Source: Bacteroidota bacterium
Lineage (GTDB): Bacteria > Bacteroidota > Bacteroidia > Bacteroidales > CAIXZF01
DNA: 64,000 nucleotides
Direction of reading: 5' to 3'
Assembly: GCA_022709385.1 (NCBI GenBank)
Contig: JAKLIX010000001.1
Coordinates: forward strand, 434,001 to 498,000
Positions 8,822 to 21,000 of this stretch are shown here, one piece after another (position 1 is the stretch's first letter; the number at the start of each line of letters is the position of its first letter). The notes beneath the pieces were generated by a model. The model did not search any database and was not told the origin of the DNA. It saw only the letters and a program-made list of their open reading frames with translations. Both the position numbers and the translations under genes were made by a program.

Positions 8822-10038
8822 TATAAAAGATTAACACAAGATTTGGCGATAACGGGCCAGGTCCCGCTGATGTTGATCAGGGAGATCAGGGTGATGGAAC
8901 CGACCAGGTCGGCCTGGAAGCAGACCTGGCTGGAACCGCTGAGGGTTACTGCGGGATAAATGCATAATTTCACGGGTTCTGCAGACAAGGTCCCCTGGAG
9001 GATGAGGCTGGCATCGAGGGCAGCCTTGCCAAGGACCGTTCCGCTTAATCCGCCACCGAGCGTTCCCGACACACCGAGGGCCAGGCATATTTCACCTCCG
9101 TCGCAGATGGTCTTGAATGTGCCGGTGAGCGTGGCACCTGCACCGGCCACCACCCTGACATTGAGTGATGCAATGTAAGGTACGCCGTAGAACGGGAAAT
9201 CGCAGGTTATCCCGCCGGAAATGCCGACATTGAGGCTGACCGAGTAAGCGCTGTCGACACAGGGAGATTTGTCGGGACAGCACATCAGTCCCGTGGAATA
9301 ATTATACCCAATTGACCAGGAGGGGGCATCCGCCGCACAGAGGGAGACCTTGGTGGCAATGCCTTCATTGATCAGTTCCAGCAGGTTGTTCATGGTAGTC
9401 ATGGCTTCGTTCAGTTTCTCCATATACTTGATCGGAAAACCGATGCTGAAACCGGACATGAAATCTTCGTTCACGGCATGGATAGTGACCGTGGTGCTCA
9501 CAGAATCACCTCCTTCGCAATTTTCCAGGGTCAGGGTAATGTCGGTATCGTACTCATAGTTGCTTTGGACCGGCACGCTTGCCGGGCTAACTTTAACCTT
9601 TTCATCCATTCCGGGAGGGTCGGTGGTGATGTTAAACAGGCTGTAATCAAGCGATTCGCCTGCCTTGTAGCAGCATTTTTTTGGAGTGGCGCTGATGCTG
9701 TTGACCCCGTCTTCCACATAAACCGTCACTTCGTCCACGATTTCTTTGGCAAAGTCTTCTGTCACGGCTTTCAGTGTATAGGTGGTGGTTGTGGCGGGAG
9801 CTGCCCTGGTTTTACCTGAATGGATATCTTCGATACCGCTGGCGGGTGACCAGGTATAGCACCAGCTGCCCACATTAGATATGCCGATGGTCACCGAGTC
9901 GGTCAGGCCGGTGACGGGATTCCTGCAGGTGGTTTTATCTTCGCCTGCGATGCCGGAGATACCTTGCGCCCTGAGCCGCGGGTTGATGATGACGGTCAGG
10001 ATCAAGGCTGTAAGCAGGATGTTGCGGATTGTATACAT
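8821..10038 (-). CDS. Exported protein of unknown function, cysteine-containing, glycine-rich C-terminal half
   Basis: 405 residues with a clear signal peptide (MYTIRNILL to LRAQ). Residues about 30-180 look like two Ig/PKD-like beta domains ([21 protein letters not shown]). After KKCCYKAG the rest has cysteine clusters (MCCPDKSPC) and a glycine-rich beta region (about 260-405) rich in [14 protein letters not shown] strands. There is no T9SS sorting domain, lipobox or transmembrane segment. It sits 32 bases after the CARDB gene and overlaps the next gene by one base. I do not recognise a family; co-transcription suggests it works with its neighbours outside the inner membrane. Confidence 0.8.
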   Translation of the reverse strand: MYTIRNILLTALILTVIINPRLRAQGISGIAGEDKTTCRNPVTGLTDSVTIGISNVGSWCYTWSPASGIEDIHSGKTRAAPATTTTYTLKAVTEDFAKEIVDEVTVYVEDGVNSISATPKKCCYKAGESLDYSLFNITTDPPGMDEKVKVSPASVPVQSNYEYDTDITLTLENCEGGDSVSTTVTIHAVNEDFMSGFSIGFPIKYMEKLNEAMTTMNNLLELINEGIATKVSLCAADAPSWSIGYNYSTGLMCCPDKSPCVDSAYSVSLNVGISGGITCDFPFYGVPYIASLNVRVVAGAGATLTGTFKTICDGGEICLALGVSGTLGGGLSGTVLGKAALDASLILQGTLSAEPVKLCIYPAVTLSGSSQVCFQADLVGSITLISLINISGTWPVIAKSCVNLL

Positions 10039-10070
10039 AGGTTTGGGATTAGCGGTGGATATGGGATGAA

Positions 10071-13000
10071 TTAATAATTGGGCAGCAGCAGGGTGAAGGC
10101 CAGTCCGGCGCTTGCTTTGGAATAGACGGTGATGGTTCCTCCCATGCCGGGTCTCAGTACATCGGCAGGGCCATTGTGTTCACGCAGGGGAAGCAGCAGG
10201 CTGGTCAGTCCCTGGCTCAATCCCGACACTGTCAGAGATACCGGCGCCGAGACCACGCTTTTAAATTCTACTTCAGGGGCTACCAGGTCAATATTCCCGG
10301 CATTGGCATATTCAATCAGGATGGAAACGATGCCGGCCGGACGTGCCGCCGAAGGATAGTACAGGTTCACCTGAAGGTCCGGAATGGTACCGGATGCAAT
10401 GGTGAAGGCATCTTCCAGCAGGGCCATGCCGTCGCAGAATTTATCTGCCACCACGGTATAAACCCCGGTGTCGGCATTGTCCAGGTCGAAAGTGACGAAC
10501 ACCCTGGTTTGATCAAAGAAAATAAGTCCGGTGCCCGGAATGACCTCATCGTCTTTGGTCAGGTAAACCGACATGGACGGAGTGAACTTTGAACCGTTCA
10601 GCCTGAGGGTAACTTCGCCTGTATTCCCACCCCGCACGGCATCAATGCTGACGATGCGGAATGGAAGGATGGAGGCGTGCAGCTGAATTTGCTGGGGTGC
10701 CGGTAAACTGCTTGTTCCATATACAAGCAGGTAATATGTACCTGTCTGCAGTCCGGGGATCAGCATTTCCTGGTTCCCCGCGTTGGGGTTTCCGTATGCC
10801 ATGTCGTAGGTGGTTCGGTTGGGAAGATTTTCAAAGCTGATATACAATTCATTGATACCGTAAACGGAATCCCCTTTTAACTGCAGGAAAAGGGTTTCGC
10901 CTGCCAGCGAGTCGGGAATCTCTATCCTGTAATAGGTCATGGTATAATCCGGCATGGCCTGCATGATCCAGGAACCGAGCGGCAGGAGCGGAACGCTAAG
11001 CTGTAAGGTCTGAATCCCGAAGCCTGTGTTGTTCAGGTCGTCGGATTCAACAATGTTGTTCAAAACATCGGTGCGGACGATCACGTACCAGTCGCCCGGT
11101 ACCAGGCCGCTGAGTGTCCCGCTGACCGTACGGTTGAGGGTGGCGCCCGGACCGATGGAAGCGTATCCTTCCACATTCCCGAAAAGCAGGTCCCCGATAT
11201 CCCAAATGGTGTCGGACGACAGGAAAATCAAATCCCGCATTTGCCCGTTAACCGGATTAGATCCCTGATTCAGAAGTGTATATGAAATGCTGATGGCTTG
11301 ACCGCTTTGGGCCTGGGTAGGCGGAATTACCTGTAAAACAACAAGGTCTGACGGTGGTGGCATTTGCAGTGTGACGGCCTGACCGGCGATATTGTTCCCT
11401 TCGTTGTCATGTTCATACACCTGGTCGGTGGCATCTGTTTGCATCAGGATGATATAATTGCCGTTGGCCCAGTTGGGGATATTAAGCGTTACGGTATCGG
11501 TATATGAATCACCGGGTGCCAGAGAAGACTCTCTGCTCATATAGCCGAGATACTGGTCATGCCAGGTGATTTCAAAATCGGTGGAAAGGTAAAACCTGTC
11601 ATACCACACCGGATTCCAGGGAGTGATCCCGCTTCCTTCGTTTTTGACCGTATAGCTGATGGTCAGGGGTTGGCCGGTGATACCGGCGGGGGGACAATTG
11701 AATTCATCCACCACCAGGTCAGGCGGAGGAGTGAAGATTAGATGGATGGGTTGTGGCGTGCCATCTGCTTTCCGTGGCATACAGACATTATTTGCCGGAT
11801 TTCCGTCGGTGTTTGAATTGAATCTGTCGATCCGGATGAAAAGGTAATAGTCGCCGGTCATGCCATTGGGTATCATGACGCTGGAGGCATGGCCGCATGA
11901 TTCGCCGGGATAGAGGGTTCCATAGTGTCCCAGCTGGTATATAAACAGGTCATTGGCCGAATAGACCGTATCCTCGGAAAGGTAGCAGCCGTCCACCCAG
12001 TGGTAGTTTGTCGGCACGGTACCCTGGTTCGTTGCCCACCAGGCCAGTGGGATAAACTGACCGGAGTAGCAGGTGTCTGGGGCCGACAGCGAATCAGCCA
12101 CCAGGTCGACCGGTGGATAGGGTTTGATGTAAAACAGATCGCTTCTGAGCAGGTTGTTATTCTCACCATTGTGCTCATATACATTGGATTCGGCATCCAG
12201 CTTCATCCAAACATAATAATTGCCTGCAGGGAATGAGGAAGGAAGCACGCCAGTGATCATCCTGCTGAAACTGCTGTCGGGCAGCAGGATCACTGTATCG
12301 GTGCAGCTTGTGGTGAAATAAGAGGTACCCGGCACATCCGGATTTTTTGAAAAAATAAATTGTTCTTTCCATGTTTTTCCCTGAAGGATGCCGGGTCCTG
12401 CATTCTGAACAGTGTACTGAACAGTGTAAAGAAATCCGGCAGTAAGGGTATCCGGCAGTTCCAGGACAGTGCCGACCAGGTCGGGCCAGGGGGTCAGGGA
12501 AACATAAAAGCTGTCTGGTGTCCGGGCAGTGTTGTTCGTCTCACCGGAACCTTCAAAGATCGTATTATGAATATCACTCACCACATAGATGTAAAAATCA
12601 CCCTGAATTCCGTCGGGGACTGTCAGAAGCAATGACTGGAACAGGCTGTCCCCGGGCTGCAGGATGGTATTTGAAATCGCTTTGGTAGCAAGAATCACTG
12701 AAGAGTCGGGGTTGAAGAAAGCCAGGTGGCTGAGATAAATCCGGTCGGTCCAGTTACCAATGAGCAATCCCGGTCCATTGTTTTTTTCATAATAGCTGAA
12801 AAGCAGATAACTGCCCGACTGGAGGGAATCAGGTTGTTCTATTCCTGACGGCAACAGATCAGGGTTCAGGATTTCGGTGGCATGAGTGCATCTGAGGATG
12901 TTGTTTTCCTCGGAGAGATGTTCGAATACCTTCTGGGTTGCATCGCTGAAAACGAAAAAATAATAGGGGCCGCTGATGTTGGAAGGAATGGTCACCGAGG

Positions 13001-15002
13001 CCTGTTTGGTATAGGACGAATCCGGCATCAGGGACTTGTTCACATAAACGTCTTCAAGCATGAAAGCAGTGTTGGTATTCAGTGTAAGGGAGTTTGACAG
13101 ATAAACCCGGTCGTGCCAGGATCTGATTGCGACATTAGCACCCTGGTTCTGAACGGTATATTGAATGATGAGCGTTTGCCTGACAGAAGCCGAATTTGGC
13201 GCGATCACGCTGGTTGTCACCAGGTCGGGAGGCGGCGTGAGGAACACGGTGATACTATCACTGGTCAGGGTGTTGTTGTTCTCCAGGGCGTGTTCATAAA
13301 CCTGGTTATAGATATCAGTAGTGATGATCAGGTAATATCTTCCGTAGATATAATTGGGGATATAGACTGTCCTGGTCATCTCGTACAGGCTGTCCGGCGC
13401 CAGGTCGCCGCTTCGCTGATAGGTTCCGAGGTTCACCATACCGCTTCCGGGTTCGGACTGGTTGGAGAAATACACCCTGTCTGACCAGGTCACATTGCCG
13501 GTACTGGCCAGGCCGTGGTTCTTCACACTCCAGGTCACACTGACCGCCTGCCCGCTGAAGGCAGTGTTCTGCACGATGATCTTGGCCACCCGAAGGTCAG
13601 GTACCGGAGAAAGAAAGACATACATGGTATCCTGGTTTCTGTTCTTATTGTTGTTATTGTTAGTCTCGGCCAGGATTCCGTCTTTGTCCGTCCATACGAT
13701 CACATAGTAATTTCCGCTGATGCCCTGGGGAAGTGTGAAAGCAGCCTGTTGGGTATATGCTTCCTGTGGATTGAGATAGCTCAGGTTGGGATAGGATCCG
13801 ATGTAATAGTCAACGCTGGGGTCAATGGTTGTATCGGTTGAAAGATAGACCACATCCGACCATTGGGTTGTTTGTGTGCTTCCCTGTCCCTGATTGAGGA
13901 TCTGGAAAGAAAAATTGATAAGTTGTCCCGAGTATGCCTGGGAGGGGACTGTGACTTCGGAAACCACCAGGTCGGGAAGATATCGTACGGAAAAGGTCTG
14001 GACAGGACCCGGTGTCTGTATGCATGGATTCTTGGAGACAATCCGCCATGAATAGCTTTTCCCGTATTCAAGAAAATAGCTGAGCAGAAGGCTGATCTGG
14101 GTGATATTTGACACCAGGGGAGTTGTTGGTTCCGGGTTTCCCAGCTCCCAGACATATAAATCGTAATGTGAGGCTGCCATGGCGGGGCTCCAGGTGAACA
14201 GCAGGGGCAGGTTCAGGTTGGCGGCTCCGTCGGCGGGTGTCATGTTATCCACCGGGGTCGGGGTTTGGAAGAAGTACACAGTCACGGCCGTGCTTTGATA
14301 TGCAGTGTCAAAACCGTCTGTGGCCATGATGTGGTAAGTCAGGCTGTTGGAAGGCACATCCCAGGGATTGGATAAGGTGGAGTTGAAGCCGGGAGGATCA
14401 GAGGACCATAGCCAGGTCACATTTCCAAATCCTCCGGTGGTGGTGAAACTCAGGAAAGTCGTATCACCAAAACAAAGCGAGGAAGGATTGGCCTGAATGC
14501 TGACACTCAGTTTACGGTTTACATAACCATTCAGGTAGGTAATGGGTCCGGGAAGCGGGTTCCCCATCAGGTCGGTGATCTCGCACTGGCCGGTGAAGCT
14601 TAAGGCCGTACTGCCTGAAACGTATTTGAATTTCAGGTCGAAGAGCTTGTCATCGGCGATACTGACACCGTTCTGATCGGCCCAGACTACGGCAACCTGG
14701 CCTCCCGAAGCATTGGCAAGGTTAACACCCTCGGTCAGCAGGGGATTCCAGTTCAGGGCGCGGCCGAACTTCAGGACGGAAGTGGAGTACTGGATAAAAA
14801 AGGTGAATGAACCTGCATTGTTCAACTGTTGGGCGTATACCGGGATCAAAATGCTGTCGCCGGGGGAAGCGGTTACGGTATCTATCCGGATGAAGAGGTC
14901 AGCCTGCGCCGACAGCCTGGCAGGTGAGGCCATCAGCAAAACGAACAGCAACAGGCCGGCAGGCCAGGTTCCGGACAACAGGGTTGCGGATATCTTTTTC
15001 AT
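10071..15002 (-). CDS. Giant exported CARDB-repeat protein with N-terminal cohesin-like domain
   Basis: 1643 residues. After a signal peptide (ending RLSAQ) comes a cohesin-like domain (about 35-180, opening LFIRIDTVTASPGDSI). A PKD/fibronectin-like stretch (180-335) follows. Then come eight CARDB adhesion-type repeats of about 125 residues (about 341-1320), each starting near PDLVV with YTVQNQG-like cores. Next are a PPC-like beta domain (about 1334-1440), an IPT-like domain (about 1447-1535) and a ninth CARDB-like unit ending in LLLPNY. No T9SS sorting domain is present, although the flanking genes have one. It starts six bases after the 2900-residue gene. Likely an extended surface or adhesion protein; no catalytic motif is seen. 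Confidence 0.88.
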   Translation of the reverse strand: MKKISATLLSGTWPAGLLLFVLLMASPARLSAQADLFIRIDTVTASPGDSILIPVYAQQLNNAGSFTFFIQYSTSVLKFGRALNWNPLLTEGVNLANASGGQVAVVWADQNGVSIADDKLFDLKFKYVSGSTALSFTGQCEITDLMGNPLPGPITYLNGYVNRKLSVSIQANPSSLCFGDTTFLSFTTTGGFGNVTWLWSSDPPGFNSTLSNPWDVPSNSLTYHIMATDGFDTAYQSTAVTVYFFQTPTPVDNMTPADGAANLNLPLLFTWSPAMAASHYDLYVWELGNPEPTTPLVSNITQISLLLSYFLEYGKSYSWRIVSKNPCIQTPGPVQTFSVRYLPDLVVSEVTVPSQAYSGQLINFSFQILNQGQGSTQTTQWSDVVYLSTDTTIDPSVDYYIGSYPNLSYLNPQEAYTQQAAFTLPQGISGNYYVIVWTDKDGILAETNNNNNKNRNQDTMYVFLSPVPDLRVAKIIVQNTAFSGQAVSVTWSVKNHGLASTGNVTWSDRVYFSNQSEPGSGMVNLGTYQRSGDLAPDSLYEMTRTVYIPNYIYGRYYLIITTDIYNQVYEHALENNNTLTSDSITVFLTPPPDLVTTSVIAPNSASVRQTLIIQYTVQNQGANVAIRSWHDRVYLSNSLTLNTNTAFMLEDVYVNKSLMPDSSYTKQASVTIPSNISGPYYFFVFSDATQKVFEHLSEENNILRCTHATEILNPDLLPSGIEQPDSLQSGSYLLFSYYEKNNGPGLLIGNWTDRIYLSHLAFFNPDSSVILATKAISNTILQPGDSLFQSLLLTVPDGIQGDFYIYVVSDIHNTIFEGSGETNNTARTPDSFYVSLTPWPDLVGTVLELPDTLTAGFLYTVQYTVQNAGPGILQGKTWKEQFIFSKNPDVPGTSYFTTSCTDTVILLPDSSFSRMITGVLPSSFPAGNYYVWMKLDAESNVYEHNGENNNLLRSDLFYIKPYPPVDLVADSLSAPDTCYSGQFIPLAWWATNQGTVPTNYHWVDGCYLSEDTVYSANDLFIYQLGHYGTLYPGESCGHASSVMIPNGMTGDYYLFIRIDRFNSNTDGNPANNVCMPRKADGTPQPIHLIFTPPPDLVVDEFNCPPAGITGQPLTISYTVKNEGSGITPWNPVWYDRFYLSTDFEITWHDQYLGYMSRESSLAPGDSYTDTVTLNIPNWANGNYIILMQTDATDQVYEHDNEGNNIAGQAVTLQMPPPSDLVVLQVIPPTQAQSGQAISISYTLLNQGSNPVNGQMRDLIFLSSDTIWDIGDLLFGNVEGYASIGPGATLNRTVSGTLSGLVPGDWYVIVRTDVLNNIVESDDLNNTGFGIQTLQLSVPLLPLGSWIMQAMPDYTMTYYRIEIPDSLAGETLFLQLKGDSVYGINELYISFENLPNRTTYDMAYGNPNAGNQEMLIPGLQTGTYYLLVYGTSSLPAPQQIQLHASILPFRIVSIDAVRGGNTGEVTLRLNGSKFTPSMSVYLTKDDEVIPGTGLIFFDQTRVFVTFDLDNADTGVYTVVADKFCDGMALLEDAFTIASGTIPDLQVNLYYPSAARPAGIVSILIEYANAGNIDLVAPEVEFKSVVSAPVSLTVSGLSQGLTSLLLPLREHNGPADVLRPGMGGTITVYSKASAGLAFTLLLPNY

Positions 15003-15008
15003 AGTGGT

Positions 15009-18000
15009 TTATTTGCTGATTATCATAGATCTTACCTGGCTTCCAGCCTGTGTGGCACCCTGGAAGATCATCCGGTAATAATAGGATCCGGGGGGCAGTT
15101 GCCGGGTAGTCAGGCGCAGTTCATGCTGACCGGGCTGCCGGAGACCTTCCCGGCTGCACAGTACCCGTTCGCCGAGAACATTGAAGACTGCAAGTTCAAT
15201 ATTACCTTCTTCAGGTATCAGGTATGGAATAATCGTTTCCAGCCGGAAGGGGTTGGGAATGTTCTGTCCCAGGTAAAATCCTGAGGACCCGTCTGGCGGC
15301 AGGATCAACGGATGCGTCAACAGGGCAGGGACCAGCGGATTACAGCTTGCATCGGCAATCTCATTGTCCCCTGTCAGCGTAAGTGCGATTCCGCGCGGCG
15401 GCGGGATAGCGCATAAGCGGAAAATGATGGTGAATAATACATCTCCTGCAGCCAGGTCGGGAGGATCCTCATTGCTCCATGCAATAGAAAGGACGTTGCT
15501 GTTTAATCTCCTTGCGAATTGTCCTGGCGGCATCAACAGGTCAAGAAACTCCAGGTACTCCTGTGGCCAGGTGAGATGGAGGGTGAGGGCGGCAGGCCTG
15601 CATGCTTCTTTCACTTTGATTTCCAAGGTGATATCTGAACCTGCCGTGGCAAGGAGACAAGATGCAGTTTCGAGGGAAACGGAAGCTTCGGTCTTTAAGC
15701 CCGGCAGATAGGATGCGTTCACATCACCATAGAGTATCCCCTGGAAATCCTGTACCTTATCACTTCCCTGGATTTGGATACTTTTCGGTTCGAAATACCA
15801 GTTCCCTGCCGGGAAAGTAGTAATATTTCCCACCGTATGATGCAGGATAAGCAATGCATCTGCGCCGGTCACGGTTGTGGAGTTATTCACATCGGCTGCT
15901 TTAAGCCGTAGTCCGCTGAGGGTTTCAAGCGCCACCACATGTTTGCCGGTCAGTAAGGCATCGGTTGCGTTGATGCCTGCAGGTTCAATATCCGAAGATG
16001 CCCCGATGGAATAATTCCCTTCCAGCACATAAGGGAAGAGATAATTGCCGCTCATGTCGGTAAAGGTCGAATCTACGATGGTTCCGCCACTGTTCAGGCG
16101 TACCAGGAGGTTACCGATAGCTGAGAACATACTGTTGTTGTAAGTCACATGGCCGCTCAGTTCAAAACGCGGGATCACATGCACCGTAGCCTGGTCCTGT
16201 GCGCTGCATCCGTTGGCTCCGGTGGCGGTAAAAGTGTAAACAGTCGTGAAATCCGGATTTGCCGTGGGTTGCAGTATGACCGAATCATCCAGAGATGCAG
16301 CCGGGATCCAACCAAAGGTATAGGGTTCTGCTCCTCCGCTTACGGATGAGCCAAAAGTGTAATATTCCCCTCCCAGGATGTTACCGTCGGGTCCTGCATC
16401 AACCACCGGACGGGGCATCACCGCTACGGATATTTCATCTGAGTCGGTGCAGCCGTACCCGTTGTCGACATCCAGGGTGTAAACCCCCGAAGCGGCGGGA
16501 GTAACACTTTGAATGACAGGATTTTTGATCGTAGCGGAGAATCCGTCAGGGCCAGTCCATGTGTAGCGTGTGAGTTCACCGTATCCGGTGATGATCAGGT
16601 TGGGCCGCTCACTGTATCCGGAGCCGCCTGTAAGATTGCATCCCGGGGCACAATTGTCGCAGTATCTTGCCCATACACCTCCGCTGACCGATGTGTACTG
16701 GAAGGTGGAGTTGCTGCTCCATCCGTTGTTGTCGAAACATACCTCCACCAGCAGGTTGCTGCTTCCATCGTAATAGAAGGGCTCCTGCAGGGTGAAGAGA
16801 TTCTCCCCGGTCACCGGATAATAATAGGCAGTATCAAAAACCTCGGTGTTGCCCTGTACAAATCCGGTCAGGCTGTTCAGAGCGGTATGCATCATGCGGA
16901 TCTTCATATTGCTGAGGCCGGGACTTCCTACTGAGCCAATGATGAATCCGATCGCACTGATCTCACCCTGGTGCAGGCCGGCCTGCTGTATCTCCGTGGC
17001 TTTGTACAGGTACTGTGCCCGGTGATCCATGTAGTAGGTTCCGAAAGGACTCGGACCGGTGCTCCCTGAGTACGACGTGCCCTGTCCGATCTGAATATTC
17101 ATGGGAACGGGAGGAAGGGTACCAGAGGCATTTCCCTCAAGGTGGAGGGTGGTACCTTCACAGAGGCTTGTATCGCTCCCCGCATCCGCTACCGGGTAAG
17201 CAAATTCCGTTATCACGATGGTATCTGATGAGGGGCATTGGTGGGCATCGACCACGTCCACATAATAGATGCCCGGGGTGCTGACTTCCAGACCCGATCC
17301 TGTTGAGCCTTCATTCCACAGGTAGGAAACATAGTTGCCGGCATGAAGCACCAGCGAACCTCCTGCACAATAACCTGTGTCGGCTCCCAGGTTCACAGCC
17401 ACGAGCGGATGCGGGATCAGCAGGTAAACCGGAAGGTTTAAAACAGGATTCAGCGGATCCGAAGTGCTTATGGTGATGTTGGTGTTATATAAACCGGTCG
17501 GCATGCCCGTCCTGGACAACTCAAAAGGTATATTCACCGAGCAGCCGGCACAGAGGATACCACTTACAGAAATTCCGCCAAACCAGTTGCTGGCAATGCC
17601 GCCGACCGTATATTCCATATCGGCGAAACCGGTGTTGTGAAGGTCAAAGCTGCTCCAGATGCTTTCCTGGCAGGCAAGGACCTGGCTGATAGAGGACGGA
17701 CTGACGGAAGCAACCGGCATACCGATGCAGTAGCCCGACAGACAGATTTTAAAGAGTCCGGCTTCTGAGTAGATAAAGAGGGTGTCTTCCAGCGAACCTT
17801 GCGCAGTCGGGGCAAAAATCACCGGAACGGTATTACTGCCGCCTGCCGGGATTACCAGACTCGAAAATGCCGGGTAGAAAGAGGCATCCAGACAAAACAT
17901 ATTCCATATTAACACCGGAGTACAACTTGGATTTTCAATGGTGATCTGCTGTACCGAAGATGTAAATTGCATGATAGTGTCGTATGCCAGGCAGGCCGGC

Positions 18001-21000
18001 GAGTAGTTGATATACGGAATACCCCAGATCTCCAGGTTCACGGGAAGCCAGACCACCGGTTTCATGGGATCGTTGGAAGAAATACTGATCACATCCTGGT
18101 AGAACCCGCCCGTCATCTCCGTGGCATCAATGGTCAATTCAATGGCATGCCAGTCAAAAGGCGCGATATTACCATTTTCCGGGTTGACGTTCATCATGAT
18201 GGCATGCGAACCACTGTGGTATAAAGTGTTGATTTCTTCCTGGCTTAGGTCCCTGTTATAGAGCCTTACCTCGTCAAGATCCCCTGTGAAATACCTCGGT
18301 TCATAAGAGTTGTAATAGCGCATGCCAAGTCCCGCCATATAATAGTAATAACCATAGCTTAAAGTGCCTTCAACCCAGACCTCATCCGCTAATCCGCTGT
18401 TCTTGTAAAGTCGGATGAAGAATCCGTCAAAAGTCAATGTCACATATGTCCATTCTTCGGTCTCCAGGGGAAAAGAAAGGTAGTAATCTGTGTACTCCAC
18501 GTTGACCAGGGCATATACATTTTGCTTATCTGCATATATTCTGATGCCCATATCATCCCAGGGGGTATTCCCCATGTCGAAAAGGCAGGCCTGTTCATTC
18601 TGCCATTCGGTAGTGTCCCTGAACCTGGCCCACAAGGAAACGCTGGCTTCCGGATTAAAGAGGTTGTCGATGAAGTCGTTTTCGTTTTCATACTTCATAC
18701 CACTCTCATATTCAAATCTGTATGCATTATAGTCCAGTCCGGAGTGGCCATCGGTCAATACAGCCCCGTTGTTCTCAAGATTTCTTCCGTTACCGCTCTT
18801 GTCGGTTGGATCACCCTGGAAGGGATAGTAAAACATGAGTCCTTCCGAAAGACTGGAACTGGTATTGATTTGGTAATTCAGGTCACCGTCACCGAAGTTG
18901 TCGATGTAAAATGTGAATGTTTCTGTTGTTCCGCATTCCAATGAAAGGTCAAGCTGCCAGGGATCCAGCGACAGGTCGGGAGCCGGGATTCCGTTCCCTT
19001 CCACGGTGATAATCCAATCGCCGGCATTGGTGACAAGCACGATTTCTCCCCATTCATACACGGGGTCCTGGGGAGAGAATCCCACCGAGATCTCCATGCT
19101 TTCCCAGGGAGGAATGGTTCCCTGGACAGGATTCACCTGGAAGGCTGGATTGCTGCAAAAGGCTTCATAAATGTCAAGGGTGTCGCAGCCTGTGTTGGTG
19201 AGGCTGGTTTGCCAGAAGTTCAGTGTGAACTGGATCACATCGCCAAAGTCGTGGTAATCTTCACTCAATTCAGGAAAGGGATCGCCATACACTTCCAGTT
19301 CCGTCGGAATACTGATGTGGCTTGTCTGCGGATCGTTTGAATAAATATCGATATGAGAATAGTAATAGCCAACACTTAATTGGGCACCGCTGAAATACAT
19401 GGGATAGGTCCGCGAATCCAGGGGAGGGATGGTATCCATCACGGAGGGAAGCACGATACCGGCGGCAATCAGGACTGTATAATCCTCTGCCTGGCCATAA
19501 TAGGGATTATTGCAGGGTCCGGGGACGGCTTCCCATATATAGTCGGAGATCACCCGCATGCGGAGCGGAATTCCTGCAACAGCTTCAGCGGGTATTTCCA
19601 CCACGGCGGTATGGATACTGTCGAAATTATCAGTACTTTCCATGATCAGTTCTTCGGAAGAAAAGGAGCCATCGTTGTTGTAATCAATCCATGCTGTCAC
19701 GTTTTCTCCGTTCTCCGGACCGGTGACCACGGTCAGGGTGTAGGTCTGTTCCGGCAATACCGTGGTTTTAAACATGCTGGTAAAATCCTGGTAGCCTTCA
19801 ATGGCATTGCCCGAAGGATGGTTCAGGCTGTTGAAAGCCACCCGCTGTATCCCCATATTGCAACAGTAGCTAATTGTTTGAGGTGAACAGGATGCAGGTG
19901 TCATTATGGGATTATCACTCCCGATGGAAGGGATCCAGATGGCCAGCGTTCCCAGTCCGTTGTTGTAAACCGTCAGGCTTTGTTCAGTGATCTCATCACA
20001 ATAAGCGCCTCCCCAGAAAGCACCCGGATCCACTGCAATCACGGGTGGTTCGGTACCTGTCCCCTCCAGGTACACATCGATGTTTCCGGCATTGGAATAA
20101 AAGGTGACGCTATCGTTGAAAACAGACACGAAAGTGGGATTGAAAAAGACAGTGATCACGGCGGAGTCTTCCGGCAATACGGTAAAGGGGAAGGGAAAGA
20201 AGGTATATTGGTCTCCGAAATCCAGCTCGTAATAATCAACCAGCAGGGTATCACATCCTGCATTGTAGAAGATGAGGGATTCCTGTTTCACTGCTCCCGC
20301 GATTACTCCACCGAAATACAGGACATTGGTATCGGCGGCAATGGCAGCTTCACCCAGGACATCCATCCGGCAGGGATACCGGTATGCTTGTTTCAACGGA
20401 TCATTGGTGATTGCGATCAGACTGGCCAGGTAGGTCCCGCTAAGCTTGCCGTTTCCGTTGAATTTCACGTACACCATTGTATTGTCTCCCGGGGGGATTA
20501 CACCCGAATCCGGCGAAACAGAGACAAATCCCTCGAGGGGTGCTTCAGAAGTATACCAGGTGGCTCCCGAAAAAGTACCGTGAAACTGGTTGGGCGTCAG
20601 ATCATGCAGCACAGTCCCGCTGCCTTCGTTAAAATCCCAGTAGGCCAGCAAACCCACCTCGTTTCCGGAAAGCATGAGAAAGCGAAAATCCTTGATCTGT
20701 CTGTCGGAACGCCTGTAACTCCAAATCCTTACCTCATCCATCCTGCCGTTCCACCAGCGGGAGGTATTGTAACCTATGCCTATCATCAGGTTGGAGATCT
20801 GTGTTGCCCATTGGGAATGATATACTCCGTCGTTTATCAGGTTCCCGTCATAATAAGTCCATAACTGGTTGGTAGTTTTGTCCCAGCTCACGGCCACATG
20901 ATGCCAGGTGCCCGTTGATAAGGCATTGGTGAGGATGTAACCGGTAAAACTTCCGGCATCATTTCCCACCGCCACACCAAAAACACCTGCGGCATTTTCT

